Notes under the pieces: generated by a model
What the model was told of the DNA's origin: nothing
Database searches by the model: none
What the model saw: only the letters and a program-made list of their open reading frames with translations
Program-made: the position numbers and the translations under genes
DNA from: Paenibacillus lautus NBRC 15380
Lineage (GTDB): Bacteria; Bacillota; Bacilli; Paenibacillales; Paenibacillaceae
Length of the DNA stretch: 64,000 bases
NCBI RefSeq assembly: GCF_004000945.1
Contig: NZ_BIMF01000001.1
Span: forward strand, 620,001-684,000
Reading direction: 5' to 3'
Shown: positions 34,385-44,005 of the stretch, in pieces
Layout of the letters: each line of letters begins with the position of its first letter
Position numbering within the stretch: the stretch's first letter is position 1

Positions 34385-36646
34385 AACCGTTTTCTACTGC
34401 TGAATCATTTTCTCCCCGTTCCTTGGCCTTCCGGCCATTCCTGTATTCGCCCGGGGTAACTCCAGCTGTCCTCTTGAAAACGCGGGTAAACGAAATAGCA
34501 TGGGCATATCCGACCCGCTCTGCGATCTCCTGCACGGAATAATCGGTTTCCGTCAGCAGCCGCTTCGCTTCCTTCATACGGATATCAATAAGGAAATCAA
34601 CGAACCTTTGTCCGGTATTTTCCTTAAACAATTTGCTCACATATTTGGCGTTCAGCTGAAAGCGATCGCCCAGCATTTCAAGGGACAGATCCGGATTCGC
34701 ATAGTCACGCTCAATTAAATCGCATATGTTTCTAATGATGCTGGAGTATTGGTTGTCATTATGAATCTGCTTCATCTGTTCATAATGCTCCGTCAGCACT
34801 TGTTTAATTTCCTGTCTCAGCTGTTCCAGGGAATAGGAATTATCTACCTTAACCGTCAGCTTCGGCAATCCCTCCTGTATCCACTTGTTGTAAATTTCCT
34901 TGCCTAGTCCCGACATTTCGCGGCCGGTGTAATAAACCAGATAATTCATCAGGCTGAATATTTCATCATTGGTCAAGAAGCTGTTCTTCAGCTGTTCAAA
35001 CCATTTATCGTAATCCTCGCTCCACTGCTCCTTCTGCATTCTGAAGGACTGGATAATTGCACGAATCTCACCTAAATGCGTATAAACCTCGACAATGCCA
35101 TGGCTCGAAATATCCTCGCTGCGGATCAAACGATTCTCACCGAGCACAATTTTATACTTTAAGGCTTGCATCGCATCTTTATAGGATTGCGGAATATCGC
35201 CAATCTGATCTGTCGACCGACCCATTCCCATCGTAATTGTAAATTTCAAGTTTTGGTGCGTCCACGCCAGGATTTGTTCCGCAATCGGAACCAGTACGGC
35301 CTCCTCAAACTTGTCCTGATCCCGTTCTTCAAACAGAATAATGGACAGGTTGGAAGGTGATGTCCATTCCGACCACAGCCGGCAGTCCCATTTCGAAGCG
35401 ATCTCATCCACGACAGTCCGCAGAGTGAATTTAAGCAGATCTTGATCGGTCTTGGAATAATCCCGACAGAAATCCCCGTACTTATCAATCTCCAGGATGA
35501 GAATACAATATCGATCCAGTGGCAGCGGCAATTCAGTCGAGCCGCTTCAGACTTCCATTCGGATACAGATAGAGGCGAGTCCCCTTCGATCAGCTGGCGG
35601 AACATAAACCGGGTCCTGACATGGAGATCCTCCCGGTATTTCTCCTGATATTCCTTGGATTGTTCCAGTATGTTGTCAAAGGCGGATTCGATAAATGCGA
35701 ATTCATCCAGCTTCCCCTTACGTCGGTTACTGCTCACCACCGGAAGCGAATAGCTGCTGAAACGGGCAGCGATCTCCTCAATTGGCTTGGAATTTCGCCT
35801 GGAAACATAAATCATCCATAGGAAGCCGATGGCAATCATGCCAAGACCTATGATAAACCAAAGATTATAGAGATAAGAGACAGCGCTTACAAAACCGTTG
35901 TTCAACAAACCGCTTCCATAGTTCCAATTCGTATAGCTTGATACATACTGGGAATTGACTTGGGATGGCGGACGATCCGCTTTGGTGCCGAACAAATGAT
36001 TTCCGGAGGTATCCTGAACCTGAATGAAGCTCATGTTGGAATCCAGCATCTCTTCGGTAAGCTTGTTCAAGGATTCCGTGCTCACATTGACGACGATCAT
36101 GCCTAAGTCGTTTTTCATATAAGGCGATCCTCTGACCAGGCTGACCACCTGCTTGCCGCCCTTCATTTTAAATTGTTCGAAATTTCTCGCGCCTGTCCAT
36201 TTCGGCGTTTTCGATACTTGATATTGTTCAATAAATTCATGGTCCGGATATGTACTTATGTATCCATTCGTGGCATTGCTGAGCACATAACCGTCCGAAT
36301 TCCTCACCAGATAAATCGAATCGATCAAGGGATAATAATTAATAATCTCCTTGAGCTTCTGAACAGCTTGAATATTGATATATGGATCGCCAACGGCAGA
36401 TGATTGGAAAAAATCATTCAAAGCCTTGCTGTTGATGCTTTCGAGGACGATCATATTGTCGATCACCTTCAGAGACGTGTCCACCATGCGCATCGCTTGC
36501 AAGGAGAGCGACTTATTGGCGTTAAGCGCCTCCCGCCGGCTCTGTTCGCTGAACAGCTGAAAGAAAACAAAAAATATAAAGGTAATCACAATAACAAAAA
36601 TAGGCATATAGGAGAGCAATAGACGCTTGTACCAGGATCTCTGCAT
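34383..36646 (-). pseudogene. AraC-family sensor-regulator (YesN/YtdP-like) split by a frameshift
   Basis: Two overlapping frames make one regulator of about 755 residues. The first begins at the ATG at 36646 (GGGAGGG 6 nt upstream) and encodes a membrane segment (MPIFVIVITFIFFVFFQLF), a dCache-like external domain, a second segment (YNLWFIIGLGMIAIGFLWMI) and a HAMP-like linker. It loses sense after SEWKSEAARL near 35540. The second frame resumes with LPLPLDRYCILILEIDKYGD and continues through a degenerate GGDEF-like domain to two AraC helix-turn-helix motifs (LSLEMLGDRFQLNAKYVSKLF; YSVQEIAERVGYAHAISFTRVFK). One indel at about 35530-35545 explains this: a real mutation, or a sequencing error. 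Normally such proteins activate the adjacent LplB/YtcP operon. Confidence 0.85.
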
Positions 36647-36770
36647 GATCAACCCTCCCGCGTTTTCTCATAATTTTTTATATTATAACTTAAAAAGCAT
36701 CTCTTGGGTTATAGGTCTCCATAGTCATAACGATACGCCCATACCTATTTTCATTCAACAAATTTATAAA

Positions 36771-36798
36771 CAAAAAAAGAAGCGGGACAATGCCCGCT
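36771..36798 (-). terminator. Rho-independent terminator of the por operon
   Basis: Stem AGCGGG/CCCGCT (36781-36786 with 36793-36798) followed leftward by TC and seven U residues, 35 bases after the 36835 stop. Confidence 0.9.
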
Positions 36799-36834
36799 CC
36801 GTTGTTGTAAACCTAGTATGCCGTATTGAATATT

Positions 36835-39132
36835 TTATAGCAGCGGGTTCTCGTGTTTCGCTTTCAGAATCGACCAGCGCCGCTTCACTTCTTTTTCAAA
36901 TTCACCAAGCATTTCTTTGTTTTCTTCCTTGAGCAGATGTCTTGATTTGCCCATGTATTTCAGCCAGTCGCTGAGCGGCACCTGTTTTTTCTTCGCTTCA
37001 GGATCGTACGTAATGTTCGTTTCTCCTTGCTCCACTTCATACAGTGGGAAGAAGTTTGAATTCACGGCCGCGCGGACGATGTTCTCCCCATCCTTGTCGC
37101 TCGATTTCCAGTTTAGCGGGCATGTGATCAGCAGCTTGCCGTAGACGGTACCTACATTCTGGGCGTACCACTGCGCTTTTGCCGCCTTTTTCACAAGATC
37201 CAGCGGGAATGCTTCTGTCCCCGTGAATACATACGGAATATGCGCCGCCGCCATCATTTGCACCGTATCTTTATGATGGAACGCTTTGCCCTGCTGCTGT
37301 TTGCCGACACCGGACGTACTGGTCATGTGCCCTAATGGTGTGGAATACGAAAGCTGTGCACCGGTGTTCATATAGCCTTCATTATCATATTCCAGAATGA
37401 TCAGGTTATGGCCCCGCAGCGCCGTCCCGATGGCCGAACCCATCCCGATGTCCATGCCGCCGTCGCCGGTCACCATGACAAAAGTGAAGTCCTCAGGAAC
37501 TTCGATTTCCCCGCGGCGTTTCTGCTCAAGGAACGCTTCTACCGTGCCGGATAAAGTAGCCGGTCCGTTCTGGAACAAATTATGAATGAAGCTCTGCTTA
37601 TGCGAGTTATATGGATAACCCGTTGTTGTGATATAAGCGCAGCCGGTATGGAATAAAGTAACGACATGGCCTTCAATCCCTTTGAAAAAGAGCTCCAGCG
37701 CCGGGAAAATACCGCAGCCCGGGCAGGCTCCGTGGCCGGAAGCAAACCGTTTCGGTTTCGCGGCAAGCGCCCGCATCGGCGGTACTTTAACGGATAGTTT
37801 ACTTGTCTCTTCATCAATCGTTACGGTGATCAGGCCAGATTTAAAGCTGTCTCCATTCATCGGGGCAATGACCGGCTGCAGTCTTTGCTCTTCATCTCCC
37901 GGTGTTTGACCGTAATAATCAAACGGCACTTTGGCATAACCGAGCTCCATTGCCTCGATCGTCAAGGCAAAAAAAGCTTCCGCGTCATCCGCGTAATAGT
38001 CTTTCCCGCCAAGTCCAAATATGCGGGACAGCACAATAGGCTGCGGACCACGGATTTCCTGCAGGGCCGCTTTGACCTCATGGGTCAGATTGGCCCCGTG
38101 CGCACCGTAAGAATCGGCACGTTCGCCAACCAGCAGCGCTTTGATACCTATAAGCGCCTCGCGGATTTCTCTTGCCGGGAACGGCCGGAGAATATTCGGG
38201 CTGATTACGCCCGCTTTAATTCCTTTCGCCCGCAGCCGATCCACGACGTCTTTGGAGGATTCGGCCGCCGAATTGAGCAGGAATAAAGCCACCTCCGCGT
38301 CTTCCATTCGGTACAGATCAAGCGGCGAATAAGGCCTTCCGGACAAAGCCGCGTATTCCTCTGCCACTTCCTTGAATACCTCGCCCGCACGGTACATAGC
38401 GTTTGACTGTTGGAAGTGGTTATTCATCAAATCGTCGCCGTTCATATAAGCCCCAACAACGATCGGGTTATTCTCGTCCAGCACATGTGGGTATTCAGGC
38501 GCCTTTTCCCCTACAAACGCCTGAACGGTTTCCCGGTTCGTAAATATTTGTACCCTGCGTTTCTGGTGCGATGTAAAAAATCCGTCATAAGCTACAATGA
38601 CCGGCAGGCGTACGTCTTTATGTTCCGCGATACGCAGCGCCATGATATTCATGTCATACACTGCCTGCGGTGAACGGGCGGTCAAAATGACCCAGCCGGT
38701 ATTCAGACCGTAGTAAAGATCCGAATGGTCACCGCGAATATCCAGCGGTCCGCTGACTGCACGCGTCACCAGATTCATGACCATCGGGAAACGTGTGCCC
38801 GCCTGCACAGGAAGCTGTTCGATCATATACAGGAAACCATTCGCACTGGTAGCATTGAATACCCGTGCTCCGGCTGCGGCCGCACCGTAGCAAATCCCCG
38901 CTGATCCATGTTCGCCGTCAGCCGGAATCAGCTTGATGTCATGTTCGCCGCGTGTACGCATCATGTCAAGATATTGGGCGATTTCCGTAGATGGTGTAAT
39001 CGGAAAATAACCCATAATGTGATAGTTAATCTGGGCAGCTGCCATGGCAGCCATTTCGTTGCCCGATTCGAAGACTGCCGTTTGAGCGGCCGCCAGCTTG
39101 TTCTCCGTTGTTTCTTGAATTTGCATATTCAT
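36835..39132 (-). CDS. Pyruvate (2-oxoacid):ferredoxin oxidoreductase, PorA-PorB fusion
   Basis: A 765-residue thiamine-diphosphate enzyme that oxidatively decarboxylates pyruvate or a related 2-oxoacid to acyl-CoA with ferredoxin as acceptor. The start is the ATG at 39132, overlapping the upstream stop by ATGA and preceded by GGAGGG. The N-terminal two-thirds is the alpha part (YFPITPSTEIAQYLD, RGDHSDLYYGLNTG, LRPFPAREIREALIG); the C-terminal third is the beta part (HGACPGCGIFPALEL, VTGDGGMDIGMGSAIGTAL, EYDNEGYMNTGAQ for ThDP/Mg binding). Fusion of A and B in one chain is less usual than separate subunits. Together with the PorC/D protein it forms a complete complex. A low-oxygen role fits the FNR-type sites upstream. 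Confidence 0.92.
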   Translation of the reverse strand: MNMQIQETTENKLAAAQTAVFESGNEMAAMAAAQINYHIMGYFPITPSTEIAQYLDMMRTRGEHDIKLIPADGEHGSAGICYGAAAAGARVFNATSANGFLYMIEQLPVQAGTRFPMVMNLVTRAVSGPLDIRGDHSDLYYGLNTGWVILTARSPQAVYDMNIMALRIAEHKDVRLPVIVAYDGFFTSHQKRRVQIFTNRETVQAFVGEKAPEYPHVLDENNPIVVGAYMNGDDLMNNHFQQSNAMYRAGEVFKEVAEEYAALSGRPYSPLDLYRMEDAEVALFLLNSAAESSKDVVDRLRAKGIKAGVISPNILRPFPAREIREALIGIKALLVGERADSYGAHGANLTHEVKAALQEIRGPQPIVLSRIFGLGGKDYYADDAEAFFALTIEAMELGYAKVPFDYYGQTPGDEEQRLQPVIAPMNGDSFKSGLITVTIDEETSKLSVKVPPMRALAAKPKRFASGHGACPGCGIFPALELFFKGIEGHVVTLFHTGCAYITTTGYPYNSHKQSFIHNLFQNGPATLSGTVEAFLEQKRRGEIEVPEDFTFVMVTGDGGMDIGMGSAIGTALRGHNLIILEYDNEGYMNTGAQLSYSTPLGHMTSTSGVGKQQQGKAFHHKDTVQMMAAAHIPYVFTGTEAFPLDLVKKAAKAQWYAQNVGTVYGKLLITCPLNWKSSDKDGENIVRAAVNSNFFPLYEVEQGETNITYDPEAKKKQVPLSDWLKYMGKSRHLLKEENKEMLGEFEKEVKRRWSILKAKHENPLL

Positions 39133-40151
39133 GATCTGACTCCCTCCGCAGTTAAATAGGGAAATGATTGCGGCACACGGTGCTGCTCCGCATAATGCGA
39201 CTCTTCTAACATGGCAGCCAAAGCGGTGGTCGGACAAGCTTCGATACACTTCAAGCAGCCTTTGCAATACTGATAATCGATGCCTTTCATAAACATCTGC
39301 ATATTCCCGCGCTTATCCGGTTTCTTCTCCCACACGATGCAGAAATCCGGACATACCGTATCGCAGGCGGCACAGTGAATGCAGTCCTCGATCTTGTACT
39401 CTGGCAAATATCCCTGCCGGGAGCCGCTAAGATCCTTCAGGACACTGTTCGCCGTAACGTTCAGAATCCCGCCCAGCTCCTGCGTTTCATATCCAAGAAT
39501 CGGCTGCGGTCTTGCGAAAGCGATTTTGTCTTTAAGCTCTGAGCTATTTCCCAAGGAAAGGAACTGGACTTCGTTATATCCTCTGTCAAAGGTCCGCACA
39601 TTCGCTTCCACGAGGTGGGGCAGCTTTTTCTCAAATGTTGTGCGGATCACCTGCCGCATATCGTCCGGGTTCAGGAAGCTGCAAATCCGGAACAAAGCCC
39701 CCAGCATGGCCGTATTCACTTTGGTTTTCTCCTCAACGGAAATTTTCAGCGCATCCACTACGGCCAGCGTTCCCTGCGTCATGTTCAGATCCACGGCCAC
39801 TTCGGAAAGGTCTCGCGCCGTATTCACAAGCGCCGTTCCATCAGGCTGTAATCCGCTTATGACATCGATCGTCTTATGCAATGCTTCATGAAATACACCG
39901 ACGACATGCGGCTGCTCAATGGGACTGTGATCGCGGATTTCCACCTCGGAATCGCAGAACCTTACGAAACTCTTCACGGGCGACCCTTTTTTCTCCGAAC
40001 CATAGCTGGAAAAATTCGAACCGTTAAGTCCGGAGCCGGTGACCCCAGCTTCGGCCAGCATTTTTCCGGCGAGATTGGCGCCAAGCCCGCCGATGGATTC
40101 GAGACGGATCTCGAAAAATCCCAGTTCATTCTTTTGAGGTAAAATCGACAT
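39129..40151 (-). CDS. 2-oxoacid:ferredoxin oxidoreductase, gamma-delta (PorC-PorD) fusion
   Basis: A 340-residue protein. Residues 1-190 are the gamma domain (FEIRLESIGGLGANLAGKML, SGSNFSSYGSEKKGSPVKSFVRF, VDALKISVEEKTKVNTAMLGAL). The C-terminal part is a two-cluster ferredoxin: CIHCAACDTVCPDFC and CKGCLKCIEACP, each binding a [4Fe-4S] cluster for electron transfer. It is the first gene of the operon; the start has AGGAGAG at 5 nt. The stop overlaps the next ATG, so translation is coupled. It is divergent from hcp with a shared 207-base regulatory region containing two FNR/CRP-type sites. Confidence 0.92.
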   Translation of the reverse strand: MSILPQKNELGFFEIRLESIGGLGANLAGKMLAEAGVTGSGLNGSNFSSYGSEKKGSPVKSFVRFCDSEVEIRDHSPIEQPHVVGVFHEALHKTIDVISGLQPDGTALVNTARDLSEVAVDLNMTQGTLAVVDALKISVEEKTKVNTAMLGALFRICSFLNPDDMRQVIRTTFEKKLPHLVEANVRTFDRGYNEVQFLSLGNSSELKDKIAFARPQPILGYETQELGGILNVTANSVLKDLSGSRQGYLPEYKIEDCIHCAACDTVCPDFCIVWEKKPDKRGNMQMFMKGIDYQYCKGCLKCIEACPTTALAAMLEESHYAEQHRVPQSFPYLTAEGVRS

Positions 40152-40213
40152 GTTCTCTCCTCATTTCTTCTTAGGTCATTAATTCCAGTTTAAAAGAAGA
40201 AACGGACCGGGTT

Positions 40214-40229
40214 TGTGATTAAACTCACT
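40214..40229. promoter_or_regulatory. FNR/CRP-type site 1 between por and hcp
   Basis: TGTGA-TTAAAC-TCACT matches the Bacillus FNR/CRP consensus TGTGA-N6-TCACA at 9 of 10 defined positions. Its centre (40221.5) would be near -41.5 of a leftward por promoter starting at about 40180. Confidence 0.65.
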
Positions 40230-40240
40230 ACTTAAGAAAT

Positions 40241-40256
40241 TGTGATTCCAATCACT
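40241..40256. promoter_or_regulatory. FNR/CRP-type site 2 at the hcp promoter
   Basis: TGTGA-TTCCAA-TCACT, again 9 of 10 defined positions. Its centre at 40248.5 lies 41.5 bp before the start predicted from the -10 TATACT at 40278-40283, the classic class II activator position. Confidence 0.72.
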
Positions 40257-40277
40257 ATGTCGGTTGTGGGAGCGAAG

Positions 40278-40283
40278 TATACT
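40278..40283 (+). promoter_or_regulatory. -10 element of the hcp promoter
   Basis: TATACT, 5 of 6 matches to consensus, lies 22 bp after the FNR-type site 2. There is no good -35, as expected for an activator-dependent promoter. Confidence 0.6.
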
Positions 40284-40358
40284 GTCTTCAACAGTCCAAT
40301 TGCGAGGCAATCTTATTCTGACCTTACGACAAATAATCACGAAATTGGAGGAGAAATA

Positions 40359-42047
40359 ATGAATAACAACGCAACAGAACAGACCTTAAAGCATCAGCCG
40401 TCCATGTTCTGCTTTCAATGTCAGGAAGCATCCAAAGGAACAGGTTGCACCATTGTCGGCGTATGCGGCAAACCGCATGATGTGGCAAACCTACAGGATT
40501 TGCTGATTTATCTGCTGAAAGGTATCTCTTTTCTCAGTCTGGATGTCCGGCTGCCGGAGGTGCTTGAACAGCGCGTATCGCTGTTTATGATGGACTCCTT
40601 GTTTGCAACGATTACGAACGCCAACTTTGACCGCGAGGTTTTTGTGGGAAGAATCCGGGGAGCGATCGAGCTCCGCGGCGAGGTGCGCACCTATTATAAC
40701 GAACAATATCCGGAAGGAACCGCCAATCTCCCTGATGCTGCCGTCTGGCAAGCGGATAACGAAGCTTCTTTTGATGAAAAAGCACGTACGGTGGGTGTCC
40801 TCTCGACCCGCAATGAAGACATCCGCTCGCTGCGTGAATTGATTACTTACGGCTTGAAGGGGATGGCTGCTTATACGTACCACGCGCTTCATCTGGAGAA
40901 GGATGATAACGAATTAAACCGTTTTATGCGCCGTGCACTTGCCGCCACGCTTGACGACAGCCTTGAAGTGCAGGATCTGGTAGCTTTAACGATGGAAACC
41001 GGCAAATACGGCGTAAACGCCATGGCGATGCTTGATGAAGCGAACACCTCGGTTTACGGAAATCCGGAAATTACGAAGGTTAATATCGGGGTAAGCAACC
41101 GGCCCGGCATTCTCATCAGCGGCCATGATCTGAAGGATTTGGAGGAGCTGCTGAAGCAGACGGAAGGAACCGGCGTGGACGTGTACACGCACAGTGAAAT
41201 GCTGCCTGCCCACTATTATCCGGCATTCAAGAAATATGAGCATTTTGTAGGCAATTACGGGAATGCGTGGTGGAAGCAGAATAGCGAATTCGCAGCCTTT
41301 AACGGACCGATATTAATGACGACCAACTGTATCGTTCCGCCGAAAGACAGTTATAAGGACCGTATCTATACAACAGGCAACACTGGGTTTCCGGGTGTTC
41401 GCCATATTCCAGAAGGAAAAGACGGTGCTCCCAAAGACTTCTCCGCACTGATCGAGCAAGCGAAAGGATGCCCCGCTCCAACGGAACTTGAAACGGGTGA
41501 GATCATCGGCGGTTTCGCTCATGCCGCTGTGATGAACGTGGCCGATCAAGTCGTCGATGCCGTGAAATCCGGGGCGATCCGCCGCTTCTTCGTCATGGCC
41601 GGCTGCGACGGAAGGATGAAATCCCGCAACTATTACACCGATTTTGCGGCTGAACTTCCAACAGACACGGTCATTCTAACTGCAGGCTGTGCCAAATACA
41701 AATACAATAAACTGGATCTAGGCGAAATCGGCGGTATTCCGCGGGTCCTGGACGCTGGTCAATGCAATGATTCTTACTCCCTAGTCGTGATTGCATTGAA
41801 GCTGAAGGAAGTATTCGGCCTTGAGGATATTAATGATTTGCCAATTTCCTATAACATTGCCTGGTATGAGCAAAAAGCGGTTATCGTGCTGCTTGCCCTG
41901 CTTTATCTTGGCGTTAAAAATATTCATCTGGGCCCTACGCTCCCTGCATTCCTGTCGCCTAACGTCGCCAAAGTCCTCGTGGAAAACTTCGGTATCGGCG
42001 GCATTACTAATGTGGAAGATGACATGAACATGTTCCTTGGTGCCTAA
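40359..42047 (+). CDS. hcp: Hydroxylamine reductase / hybrid cluster protein
   Basis: A 562-residue iron-sulfur protein with a hybrid [4Fe-2O-2S] cluster, reducing hydroxylamine in vitro and linked to nitric-oxide and nitrosative stress. The start ATG at 40359 has GGAGGAG 6 nt upstream; the longer frame would cover the promoter. The N-terminal cysteines are [22 protein letters not shown] (spacing CX2CX7CX5C). Later cluster ligands appear in [39 protein letters not shown] and [10 protein letters not shown]. The last domain ([33 protein letters not shown]) is typical. Divergent from a ferredoxin oxidoreductase, which could supply low-potential electrons; joint control by an FNR-type regulator is likely. 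Confidence 0.96.
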   Translation: MNNNATEQTLKHQPSMFCFQCQEASKGTGCTIVGVCGKPHDVANLQDLLIYLLKGISFLSLDVRLPEVLEQRVSLFMMDSLFATITNANFDREVFVGRIRGAIELRGEVRTYYNEQYPEGTANLPDAAVWQADNEASFDEKARTVGVLSTRNEDIRSLRELITYGLKGMAAYTYHALHLEKDDNELNRFMRRALAATLDDSLEVQDLVALTMETGKYGVNAMAMLDEANTSVYGNPEITKVNIGVSNRPGILISGHDLKDLEELLKQTEGTGVDVYTHSEMLPAHYYPAFKKYEHFVGNYGNAWWKQNSEFAAFNGPILMTTNCIVPPKDSYKDRIYTTGNTGFPGVRHIPEGKDGAPKDFSALIEQAKGCPAPTELETGEIIGGFAHAAVMNVADQVVDAVKSGAIRRFFVMAGCDGRMKSRNYYTDFAAELPTDTVILTAGCAKYKYNKLDLGEIGGIPRVLDAGQCNDSYSLVVIALKLKEVFGLEDINDLPISYNIAWYEQKAVIVLLALLYLGVKNIHLGPTLPAFLSPNVAKVLVENFGIGGITNVEDDMNMFLGA

Positions 42048-42049
42048 AA

Positions 42050-42080
42050 AAAAGAATGCCCTCACCGGGGCATTCTTTTT
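42050..42080 (+). terminator. Rho-independent terminator of hcp
   Basis: Stem AAAGAATGCCC with GGGCATTCTTT (42051-42061 with about 42068-42078), loop TCACCG, then a U-run. It starts right after the hcp stop codon. Confidence 0.92.
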
Positions 42081-42110
42081 ATTAACATTCAGTAATTTTC
42101 ATAGCGTACT

Positions 42111-42213
42111 GAGCCGTAGTTCATAAAAATACTGCAAAATGATATGCTTTAACTTCATTTTCCCGCTCATATTTAAGATTCACTTTTTGCCAACGCGTCT
42201 GTCCAGCAAAGAC
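42111..42213 (-). pseudogene. Degraded 3' end of an SF0329-like gene
   Basis: These bases align without gaps to 27401-27503, the 3' end of the gene at 27392, at about 83 of 100 positions by eye. Translated leftward they read LLDRRVGKK, a TGA stop, then ILNMSGKMKLKH and QYFYELR. The in-frame stop replaces an Arg codon and the rest of the gene is missing, so this is a remnant of a diverged second copy. Confidence 0.8.
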
Positions 42214-42247
42214 AACTGTTCTTGTTATTGTGGAGGATGAGTGCACA

Positions 42248-43435
42248 TCAGCCGCGTTGAACAGATCGTATACTTCTCAATCGACTTCCCGTGAAAATGC
42301 TGCTCACTAGCAGTACGAATCCGCCAAACAGATAGGGCAAGTCAAAATGGACTTCAAATAAAATACCTGCCAGCATCGGTCCAAATATCGTACCGAGACT
42401 TGTATAAGCGTTATTCATCCCTGCAACAAACCCCTGTTCATCTCGGGCCACTCTGGACAGCAGCGTATTGAGCGTGGGTCGCAATATATTATTAAACGTA
42501 AAGAACAACATCGTGACTACCATGACATAGTAGAAATGGCCTGAGAATAATAAGAATACAAGGGATACTGCCGATAACATCAACATGGCAACGATGATCC
42601 GTTTTTCTCCGAATCGTCGTGTGATCCGGTCGGTCAACAACAATTGATTCAACGTGCCGATGAGCGAACATACGGTAAGCAGTATAGCGATTTGACGCGT
42701 CGTGAATCCGTAGACTTGTACGACAAAAAGCGGGAAAATCGCTTCAAAATGCGTTAAACCGAAGGTCATGGCGAACACAATGAGCAACAGGACAAAATAG
42801 CGAGACCGAACCGAAAGCACGATTTGTCGGAATACATTTTCCCTCTTCTCCTTCACTTGGCGACGCATCCGGCGAAGGTCCGCCGACAGTGATTCAGGCA
42901 ATCCCCATAGACTGCAAACCATGGCCAGCAGCCCAACACATGCGGACACATAGAAGGGCATCTTAATGCCCCATTCCGCAAGCAATCCGCCGACACCCGG
43001 TCCAATAATAAACCCGGATGTCATCGACGCACCTAACCATGACATGGCCTTGCTGCGCTGCTCATCTGCCGTAATGTCGGCAATATACGCAATAATGGAC
43101 GGGATTAAGGCTGCTGAGCCTATTCCGCCAATCAACCGCGATACGAATAATAAAGTTAGATCACCCGCGAACGCTGCGAGCAAGTTGGAGATGGCGAACA
43201 AGATTAAACCAATGATAATCATGGGTTTACGGCCGTATCGATCTGACAAATTACCTGCAAGAGGTGAGAACAGAAACTGGGTCAGGCCGAAGCAGGAGAC
43301 CAAATAGCCCGCGGCCTGTCCGCTTGCCGTAAACTGCTCAAGAAGTTCCGGTATGATCGGAATGACAAGGCCCATACTTAGATTAGCGAGAAACATGTTG
43401 AGCAGTAGTAATGGAAACGCTGACTTCTTTAACAT
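42248..43435 (-). CDS. MFS drug-type exporter (Bmr/NorA/TetA-like, 12 TM)
   Basis: A 395-residue major facilitator. Twelve hydrophobic segments are apparent; motif A is GNLSDRYGRKP between segments 2 and 3, and antiporter motif C appears as GFIIGPGVGGLLAEWG in segment 5. LVIPIIPELLEQF in segment 1 and RLIGGIGSAALIPS in segment 4 are typical of proton-coupled multidrug exporters. The substrate is not readable. It is a single gene; no regulator is adjacent. The gap to the right (43436-44005) holds its promoter region and a hairpin, but no gene I can support. Confidence 0.9.
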   Translation of the reverse strand: MLKKSAFPLLLLNMFLANLSMGLVIPIIPELLEQFTASGQAAGYLVSCFGLTQFLFSPLAGNLSDRYGRKPMIIIGLILFAISNLLAAFAGDLTLLFVSRLIGGIGSAALIPSIIAYIADITADEQRSKAMSWLGASMTSGFIIGPGVGGLLAEWGIKMPFYVSACVGLLAMVCSLWGLPESLSADLRRMRRQVKEKRENVFRQIVLSVRSRYFVLLLIVFAMTFGLTHFEAIFPLFVVQVYGFTTRQIAILLTVCSLIGTLNQLLLTDRITRRFGEKRIIVAMLMLSAVSLVFLLFSGHFYYVMVVTMLFFTFNNILRPTLNTLLSRVARDEQGFVAGMNNAYTSLGTIFGPMLAGILFEVHFDLPYLFGGFVLLVSSIFTGSRLRSIRSVQRG

Positions 43436-43663
43436 TTAGGACCACCTATATAGAATGATAAAAACCATGAATCGGAAACTGAATAACAGCCCCCCTCAAT
43501 CTGCATTTGTATATGTTAGCATGCGGCTATCTATAATAAAAATATGAAAAACATATAAGGGCTTAATCTTTTTGATATACATAGAAGTTGCTCCTGTATA
43601 ATTCTTACGGCGACCGACATATCAAGTTCAGAAAATCGGTTTTTTAAAAAGTATATCTACATT

Positions 43664-43701
43664 AAAAAGAGAACGCCCCTGAAGTTGAAGGGGTGTTCTC
43701 T
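43664..43701 (-). terminator. Hairpin downstream of the lysozyme-like gene
   Basis: Arms AGAGAACGCCCCT and AGGGGTGTTCTCT (43668-43680 with 43689-43701), one mismatch leftward or one G-U rightward. The leftward copy ends TCTTTTTAATG, so it may terminate the 44006 gene about 300 bases downstream of its stop. Confidence 0.45.
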
Positions 43702-44005
43702 CGATTCCTGGATTAATGTGATGCTCCGGTACTAATGGGTTCAGTTTTGACAAAAGAATACTACCTGTCGCATCTCATCTATTCCTTGCGAATCATCAAT
43801 ATTAGGTACACCACATGTGACGAATACTTAATATTGATAGAATGTAAGGTATGGGGTGAGAATCTAAGCTACCACTAATATCAAGTAGAATAACATTAAT
43901 CGGCTTGGATGAGCATTTTTGCGAGCGGCGAGGGAAACCCTTCCACTCAACAAGAAAATCCTTTCACGTCTCGCTATTTTTCAATTTACATATCAATGTA
44001 ACACC

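Noticed and set aside
34475-34500. A cre-like string inside the AraC-type gene.
   Set aside because: It lacks the conserved T in the right half and lies within coding sequence far from a promoter.
43801-43860. An AATATTA...TTAATATT inverted repeat in the gap before the lysozyme-like gene end.
   Set aside because: Arms are short and AT-only with a long loop; expected by chance in AT-rich spacer.
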